A stretch of 64,000 bases of DNA, from contig NZ_LMDG01000035.1 of NCBI RefSeq assembly GCF_001426265.1, forward strand, positions 124,001 to 188,000, written 5' to 3'. Positions within the stretch are counted from its first letter, which is position 1; every line of letters starts with the position of its first letter. Below, piece by piece: positions 59,476 through 64,000 of this stretch. Both the position numbers and the translations under genes were made by a program. The stretch comes from Rhizobium sp. Root1220. Its GTDB lineage: Bacteria; Pseudomonadota; Alphaproteobacteria; Rhizobiales; Rhizobiaceae. Under the pieces are notes generated by a model. It worked only from the letters and a program-made list of their open reading frames with translations, searched no databases and was not told the DNA's origin.

Positions 59476-60243
59476 ATGGCAGTTTCATCCACCGAGGATT
59501 TCGATCCACGGGCGCTCGCAGCGCGACTTCACGGCCTTCAGAAGGCGGGCAAGGAAGCCCCGACCGCAGACTTCGTTTTGCCGGGCACGCTAAGGGATGC
59601 CATGGATGCGCAGAATTTTCTGGCGGCGGAAGAGCGCATCTCGACAGCTGCCTGGAAAGTGGCGATGTCGCCCGACGGCCATCCGGTTACCGCGCCACTC
59701 AATCCCTATTTCGAGGCGTCTTCAGGAGCAACGATTGGCTGGCAGCCGGGCATGAAGTTCGAGGCGGAGGTGGCGGTGCGCCTAGGCAAGGATTTGCCGG
59801 TGCGCACCGACGGCATTTATACCCGCGCTGAAATCGCCGATGCCATTTCCGAAGCCTATCTTGGTGCAGAGCTATTGGCGAGCAGCATCGAAGAAGCCGG
59901 CGCGCTGTCCTTCCTGCTCTTCCTGGCGGACCGGATCGGCAACAGGGGTTATGTTCTCGGTCCAACGTTGCCGAAGAGCGTGATCGATACGATCACGAAC
60001 ACGCCCATCCGTGTTACCCTGAACGGTCAGCCGATTTATGATGGTCCGGCGCAGCATCCGAAGGGCGATGTGCTGGTGTGGCTGCTGGACTACGCCAATG
60101 ACAAGGTCCGGCCTCATACGTCGCTCAGAAGCGGCGCTCTGATTACAACCGGTACACTTTGCGGGGCAATCGAACTGACCTCGCAAGGCGACATGGAGAT
60201 TGTGCTCGGCGAAGGGACGCATCTCAGCTTTTCCGTTGCCTGA
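59476..60243 (+). CDS. 2-keto-4-pentenoate hydratase/FAH-fold family protein
   Basis: 255-residue enzyme of the MhpD/hydratase-decarboxylase group. The fold motifs are GWKVAMSPDG-like AAWKVAMSPDGHPV near 60, MKFEAEVAVRLGKDLP near 95 (metal-site Glu-x-Glu pattern), AYLGAELLAS near 135 and TGTLCGAIELTSQGD near 225. The reaction is probably hydration or decarboxylation of a 2-oxo-acid, but the substrate is unknown. GTGAGGAAAATACGAC lies before the ATG. It is 81 bases after rhaK and may be a separate unit. Confidence 0.82.
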   Translation: MAVSSTEDFDPRALAARLHGLQKAGKEAPTADFVLPGTLRDAMDAQNFLAAEERISTAAWKVAMSPDGHPVTAPLNPYFEASSGATIGWQPGMKFEAEVAVRLGKDLPVRTDGIYTRAEIADAISEAYLGAELLASSIEEAGALSFLLFLADRIGNRGYVLGPTLPKSVIDTITNTPIRVTLNGQPIYDGPAQHPKGDVLVWLLDYANDKVRPHTSLRSGALITTGTLCGAIELTSQGDMEIVLGEGTHLSFSVA

Positions 60244-60353
60244 GCACGCCTGCGACTTGAGGCTACCGCCGTTGACGAGATGACACTAGCCTTCGCCAGG
60301 AACCTTGGGCCTGGTGACGCATTCCTGGCAGACATGACATCTGGGAGGAAGTG

Positions 60354-60857
60354 ATGAGGAGTTTTTGTCTAACTGCGCTCGCAACCTGGCTGCTCGCCGT
60401 CACATCTGCCGCAGCGGACGAGGGGCCGTTTCTGAAGTCGCTGGCCGGCGAGTGGACCGGTGGCGGAATGATGAAACGAAGCACGAGTTCCTCGCCCATC
60501 AATCTCAATTGCAGTTTTCAGTCGAAGGCAAATGGCGAAGTGTTTTCGATGAACGGGACATGCCGAGGGATGATCGTCGTGTCGCGCGAGGTTTCGGCAC
60601 AGCTGACGGCGACCGACAATCAATATGCCGGCAGCTACATCGGCCCCTCCGGTGGAGTCTCAGGCCTCCAGGGCAAGCGCAGCGGTGATGCGATCAATCT
60701 TGCTGTGCGATGGTCCAGGATCATCAATGGTGATCGCAGCGCCAACATGACGATCCAGCGCGTCAACGCCAATACAATTCGCATCCAGACGATCGACAAG
60801 GACCCGACGTCCGGAGAGCGAGTGATCACCAGTGAACTCAACCTGCGCCGCGATTGA
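60354..60857 (+). CDS. Hypothetical exported protein, 167 aa
   Basis: GGGAGGAA precedes the ATG at 60354, three bases after an in-frame GTG. Signal peptide MRSFCLTALATWLLAVTSAAA with likely cleavage before DEGPF. The mature part has LAGEWTGGGMMKRS, a beta-rich repeat with one Cys pair (NCSFQSK, GTCRGMI) and a C-terminal VITSELNLRR. It resembles lipocalin-like small periplasmic proteins of rhizobia by size and pattern, but I cannot name a family. Confidence 0.7.
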   Translation: MRSFCLTALATWLLAVTSAAADEGPFLKSLAGEWTGGGMMKRSTSSSPINLNCSFQSKANGEVFSMNGTCRGMIVVSREVSAQLTATDNQYAGSYIGPSGGVSGLQGKRSGDAINLAVRWSRIINGDRSANMTIQRVNANTIRIQTIDKDPTSGERVITSELNLRRD

Positions 60858-60865
60858 TGGCAACT

Positions 60866-60893
60866 CTCGCAGCAACAAGGATGGCACCCTATA
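60866..60893 (+). promoter_or_regulatory. Possible heat-shock (RpoH) promoter for cbpA
   Basis: CTCGCA (60866-60871) and CCCTATA (60887-60893) separated by 15 bases, 49 bases before the cbpA ATG. The -10-like block resembles the RpoH CCATNTA element; the -35 block CTCGCA is one base from CTTGNA. Confidence 0.3.
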
Positions 60894-60941
60894 TAAATCG
60901 CAAAAAGCCGGCGATTTCCGGCGGCTGAACCGGAGACATGT

Positions 60942-61856
60942 ATGAGCCGCGATCCATACGAGCTTCTGGGTGTGAAAAAGGACGCCACGCAGAAGGACAT
61001 TCAGAGCGCCTTCCGCAAGCTGGCGAAGAAACTTCATCCCGACCTCAATCCGGGCGACAAGAAGGCTGAAGAGCGTTTCAAGGAAATCTCCGGCGCTTAC
61101 GAGATCCTGGGCGACGAGGACAAGCGCGGGCGGTTCGACCGTGGTGAGATCGACATCACAGGGGCCGAACAGGCGCCGCGCAACTATTACCGCGACTATG
61201 CCTCCGCGGCCGGCCCCGGCAACCCTTATCAAAACAGCTCCGGCTTTGCCGATTTCGGCGACAGCGACGATATGTTCTCCAGCTTTTTTTCGCGCAGGTC
61301 ACGCGGCGGGGAATTTCGCGCGCATGGGCAGGACAGGCAATTTTCGATGGAGGTTGACTTCCTCGACGCCGTCAACGGGACAAAGACCCAGATACGGCTT
61401 CCTGACGGACCGGCGCTCGAGCTTCAAATTCCGGCCGGAACGCGCGACGGGCAGACGTTGCGGCTAAAGGGCAAGGGCGATCCCGGCATCGGCGGTGGCC
61501 CGTCCGGGGATGCGCTGGTCGAGATCAGGGTCCGCCCGCATCGCTTCTACGTTCGCGACGGCGACGATATCCGCTTCGACCTCCCCATTTCGCTATCCGA
61601 GGCGGTACTGGGCGGCAAAGTGCGGGTGCCGACGCCGTCCGGCGCGGTCAACCTGACCCTTCCACCCAACTCAAACACCGGAAAGGTTCTTCGTCTGAAG
61701 GGCAAGGGCGTGGCGAAGCGCGACGGCGTGGCGGGTGATATCTATGTGACGCTCAAGATCGTCCTGCCTGAGGCGCCCGACCAACAGCTTACGGATTTCA
61801 TGACGAGCTGGAGTCCTGCCAACCCGCAAGATCCGAGAAACAACATGGGAGAATAG
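60942..61856 (+). CDS. cbpA: CbpA-type DnaJ co-chaperone
   Basis: 304-residue DnaJ-like protein. J domain at residues 1-65 with the HPD motif in KKLHPDLNPG, a Gly/Phe/Ser-rich linker with FGDSDDMFSSFF, then two substrate-binding beta domains (DGPALELQIPAGTRDGQTLRLKGKG and VRVPTPSGAVNLTLPP). No zinc-finger cysteines, as expected of CbpA. It stimulates DnaK and may bind DNA. Two bases separate it from cbpM. Confidence 0.93.
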   Translation: MSRDPYELLGVKKDATQKDIQSAFRKLAKKLHPDLNPGDKKAEERFKEISGAYEILGDEDKRGRFDRGEIDITGAEQAPRNYYRDYASAAGPGNPYQNSSGFADFGDSDDMFSSFFSRRSRGGEFRAHGQDRQFSMEVDFLDAVNGTKTQIRLPDGPALELQIPAGTRDGQTLRLKGKGDPGIGGGPSGDALVEIRVRPHRFYVRDGDDIRFDLPISLSEAVLGGKVRVPTPSGAVNLTLPPNSNTGKVLRLKGKGVAKRDGVAGDIYVTLKIVLPEAPDQQLTDFMTSWSPANPQDPRNNMGE

Positions 61857-61858
61857 CC

Positions 61859-62191
61859 ATGGATGATCTTGAGTTCCGCCGTTTTCTGAAGATCGACGTG
61901 ACCGTGCTCGAAGTCTGGGTCGAGCAGGGATGGCTCGTTCCCGAAACACGTGGCGACAACCGGGAATTCCACGATGCCGACATAGCACGCGGCCGGCTGA
62001 TACTCGATCTGACCCGGGATATGGGTGTCAACGAAGCCGGGGTCGATCTCGTCATGGACCTGATTGACCAGATCCACGGGCTACGGGGAACACTTCGCGA
62101 AATGCTCGCTGCCATGGAACAGCAGGATGAGGAAGTGAAGCGCAGGCTTCGCGGCAAACTCGATGAACTCCGCGGGGTGCGCGGTCTCTGA
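61859..62191 (+). CDS. cbpM: Chaperone modulator CbpM
   Basis: 110-residue MerR-like protein. MDDLEFRRFLKIDVTVLEVWVEQGWLVPE is the HTH-like N-terminus, DNREFHDADIARGRLILDLTRDMGVNEAGVDLVMDLIDQIHGLR is the family middle and helix. CbpM binds the J domain of CbpA and inhibits it. Directly downstream of cbpA, as in other proteobacteria. Confidence 0.9.
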   Translation: MDDLEFRRFLKIDVTVLEVWVEQGWLVPETRGDNREFHDADIARGRLILDLTRDMGVNEAGVDLVMDLIDQIHGLRGTLREMLAAMEQQDEEVKRRLRGKLDELRGVRGL

Positions 62192-62217
62192 CACCGCAAC
62201 ATGCAAGGGAGGCGGAA

Positions 62218-62718
62218 TTGACGCACGATCACAACAACGGTGACGGTGATCCCCAACACGAGCATCCTGCCATCGACTGGCGGGACAACGGCGTGAAGGT
62301 CATCCCCGGAAATTCACTCGACCCCAATACAGCACAGACCCCGGGAATGAACCGGGCCACGGCGATCAACAATGCCCGCGCGGGCGCCGAAAAGATCTGG
62401 GCCGGAACAGTCACTATCCATGCCAACGCCAAGACCGGTGCGCACCATCATGGCGACCTCGAAAGCATTATCTACGTGGTGAAGGGCAAAGCGCGAATGC
62501 GCTGGGGCGAGCACCTGGAATATACCGCCGAAGCCGGACCGGGCGATTTCATATACGTTCCGCCCTTCGTGCCGCATCAGGAAATCAATGCCAGCCGCGA
62601 CGAAACACTGGAATGCGTCCTGGTCCGCTCGGGGCAGGATCCCGTTGTCGTTAACCTCGACATCGAGCCGGTCGAGAAGCCTGAGAACGTTCCGTGGATC
62701 GATCCGATCCACAAATAG
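62218..62718 (+). CDS. Cupin-domain protein
   Basis: 166-residue single-cupin protein. Motif 1 has the metal-site His residues in GAHHHGDLESIIYVVKGKARM and motif 2 in PGDFIYVPPFVPHQEIN. The start is a TTG at 62218 with GGGAGGCGGAA ahead; no ATG with a ribosome site is available. Function unknown, often a sugar isomerase, oxalate-type enzyme or regulator. It is convergent with the ROK gene with an 8-base gap. Confidence 0.85.
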   Translation: MTHDHNNGDGDPQHEHPAIDWRDNGVKVIPGNSLDPNTAQTPGMNRATAINNARAGAEKIWAGTVTIHANAKTGAHHHGDLESIIYVVKGKARMRWGEHLEYTAEAGPGDFIYVPPFVPHQEINASRDETLECVLVRSGQDPVVVNLDIEPVEKPENVPWIDPIHK

Positions 62719-62726
62719 CGCCTCGA

Positions 62727-63932
62727 CTACAGCGAGTCCTTGAGGATCGCGGCGAAGCGAGGGTCGAATGCACGGCTGATCGGATCGGCAGCCGCCCCCA
62801 GCGCCACGGCCCATGGGTCGGTCATGCCAAGCTGGAACCGTGGAATCGATCGGTTCGGTCGGTCCGCGATCGACGGAAGGAGGGGTTCCATCGCCTCGAC
62901 GAGGCGTCTCGCCAGCGCCTCCGGCGCACCGCCGCAAAGAATAACAGTCTGCGGATCGAATATGGTCTCTAGCAGGTGCAGGCTCCAGCGCAGATCCGTG
63001 ACTGCTTCCTCGATCCAGGAGAGTATCCTCGGATCATTCCTGGAGGCGAGATCATTGACCTTGGCGTAAAGGGAGGGATCCGCCGGATCGATCGTTAGAT
63101 GCTGGTACAGCGACGCGAGCGAGGCGCGGTGCTCGAGCGGTGTAGGGTGACCACTGGCGGACAGCAGCGCCATGCCGATCTCACCGGCATTGCCGTTCGC
63201 CCCGCTATAGAGTTCGCCTCCCAGGATCAGGCCGGCGCCGATGCCGTATCCTAGATAAAGGCAAACTGCGTGATCGAGCCCATGTGCGGCGCCGACCATG
63301 CGCTCCGCGGTGGCGCAGGCGGCCGCGTCATTCTGCAGGCCGACGTTCAGTCCCGTTCCCGCCGCCAATGTTTCAAGCAATGGAAACTGCTGCCATGCCG
63401 CCATCATCCAGGGATCGTCTCCGGCGGTCGCCACGCCGAAAGGACCCGGCATGGCCGCCCCGAGGCCGACCAGCCGACGCTCCGACTGAACCACCAGAGC
63501 CCCCAGCTCCCGGCGGACGGTCCCAACCAGATCGAGGATGACCGTGACGCCGCTCGACGGCCCATCCGGCGGCAGGTTCGCTTCGGCACGGGTGAGGATA
63601 TTTCCGACCAGATCGACGGCGATCGCCCGCGTGACGTGGCGATCGATCTGGAGACCGATTGCAAAGGCTCCTTCCGGGACAAGCCGATAAGGCGTCGAGG
63701 GCTGGCCCCTGCCCTTGCGGACAACCTCCTGCGCGGTCACGAGCCCGTCCCGTTCGAGTTCATCGATGATGTTCGACACCGTCTGCTTCGTGAGCTTCGA
63801 TGCGCGCGCCAGGTCGGCTCTGGAGAGCGCTCCATTCACCCTGAGGGCATCAATCATCACACGCCGGTTGTGGGCGCTGGTGCCTTCGTGATTGGTGCCG
63901 CTCTTGGCCCTTATCGGCCGCGCTTCGTTCAT
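62727..63932 (-). CDS. ROK-family transcriptional regulator
   Basis: 401-residue repressor. N-terminal HTH at about residues 22-70: RVNGALSRADLARASKLTKQTVSNII. ROK domain: a phosphate-site-like VDLVGNILTRAEANLPP, MPGPFGVATAGDD, and the metal/sugar-site segment GYGIGAGLILGGELYSGANGNAGEIGM near residue 235. The usual HxGxHxH zinc motif is not obvious here. A perfect 25-base palindrome overlaps its promoter (63973-63997). The neighbouring target operon probably lies outside the window. Confidence 0.9.
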   Translation of the reverse strand: MNEARPIRAKSGTNHEGTSAHNRRVMIDALRVNGALSRADLARASKLTKQTVSNIIDELERDGLVTAQEVVRKGRGQPSTPYRLVPEGAFAIGLQIDRHVTRAIAVDLVGNILTRAEANLPPDGPSSGVTVILDLVGTVRRELGALVVQSERRLVGLGAAMPGPFGVATAGDDPWMMAAWQQFPLLETLAAGTGLNVGLQNDAAACATAERMVGAAHGLDHAVCLYLGYGIGAGLILGGELYSGANGNAGEIGMALLSASGHPTPLEHRASLASLYQHLTIDPADPSLYAKVNDLASRNDPRILSWIEEAVTDLRWSLHLLETIFDPQTVILCGGAPEALARRLVEAMEPLLPSIADRPNRSIPRFQLGMTDPWAVALGAAADPISRAFDPRFAAILKDSL

Positions 63933-63972
63933 GTCGAATTCCCTCTTGACAGCAATTAGATATTGAAGAAGA

Positions 63973-63997
63973 AATAAGTCAAGACAATTGACTTATT
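63973..63997. promoter_or_regulatory. ROK operator palindrome
   Basis: AATAAGTCAA (63973-63982) and TTGACTTATT (63988-63997) are perfect 10-base inverted arms around 5 bases. The minus strand carries TTGACT followed 16 bases later by TCTAAT, a good promoter for the ROK gene, so binding here would block it and probably a divergent transcript beyond the window. Confidence 0.7.
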
Positions 63998-64000
63998 AAG

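Noticed and set aside
1..64000. CRISPR array, rRNA or tRNA genes, intact insertion sequences
   Set aside because: No regularly spaced repeats, no clover-leaf or rRNA sequence recognised, and no transposase motif seen on either strand.

Overview
The window looks like part of a repABC replicon (megaplasmid or chromid) of a Rhizobium/Agrobacterium-type alphaproteobacterium. The evidence is a complete repA-repB-repC cassette with a countertranscribed RNA between repB and repC, a rhizobial-type L-rhamnose locus, several small proteins of rhizobial type, and abundant ABC uptake systems with GntR, DeoR and ROK regulators. All calls rest on reading the sequence and on remembered family features; no database search was run.

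Layout. 1-6 kb: a class III aminotransferase cut by the window edge, a HAD phosphatase and a TctE/TctD-like two-component pair, then small rhizobial genes, one behind a sequence matching the general-stress (EcfG/RpoE2) promoter. 6-12 kb: an orphan membrane histidine kinase, a LuxR-type regulator, a DUF1579-like protein and an alpha/beta hydrolase. 12-20 kb: a quinate/shikimate-type catabolic island. It holds an AroE-like dehydrogenase, type II dehydroquinase, a polar amino-acid-type ABC transporter, a QuiC-type 3-dehydroshikimate dehydratase fused to VOC domains, and two tandem related GntR regulators. 20-23 kb: HxlR regulator, PRISE-like reductase, an exported protein. 23-35 kb: an eight-gene, mostly overlapping operon encoding PxpA, fused PxpB-PxpC, a biotin carboxylase-BCCP protein, a complete oligopeptide-type ABC transporter and an M14 metallopeptidase, with a divergent GntR gene.

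35-39 kb: repCBA with its ctRNA. 39-48 kb: PhrR/PraR-like XRE regulator, a spermidine-synthase-like methyltransferase, an amidase / sugar-isomerase / HpaI-aldolase cluster, small genes, a TetR gene with a clear operator, and a divergent ECF41 sigma factor / carboxymuconolactone decarboxylase pair. 48-59.4 kb: the full rhamnose locus, rhaRSTPQUK divergent from rhaD and rhaI, with a Pmp3-type membrane peptide gene inserted in the opposite orientation between rhaD and rhaI. 59.4-64 kb: a hydratase/FAH-family protein, an exported protein, cbpA-cbpM chaperone genes, a cupin and a ROK repressor with a perfect palindromic operator.

The genes fit a root- or soil-associated lifestyle of scavenging plant compounds (quinate/shikimate, rhamnose, pyroglutamyl or cyclic-amide compounds, peptides). 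The most interesting item is the 23-35 kb operon. Its protein set matches the biotin carboxylase, carboxyltransferase-like and biotin-carrier parts of urea carboxylase together with a LamB/YcsF hydrolase, which suggests an ATP-dependent amide or lactam carboxylase-hydrolase supplied by its own transporter.
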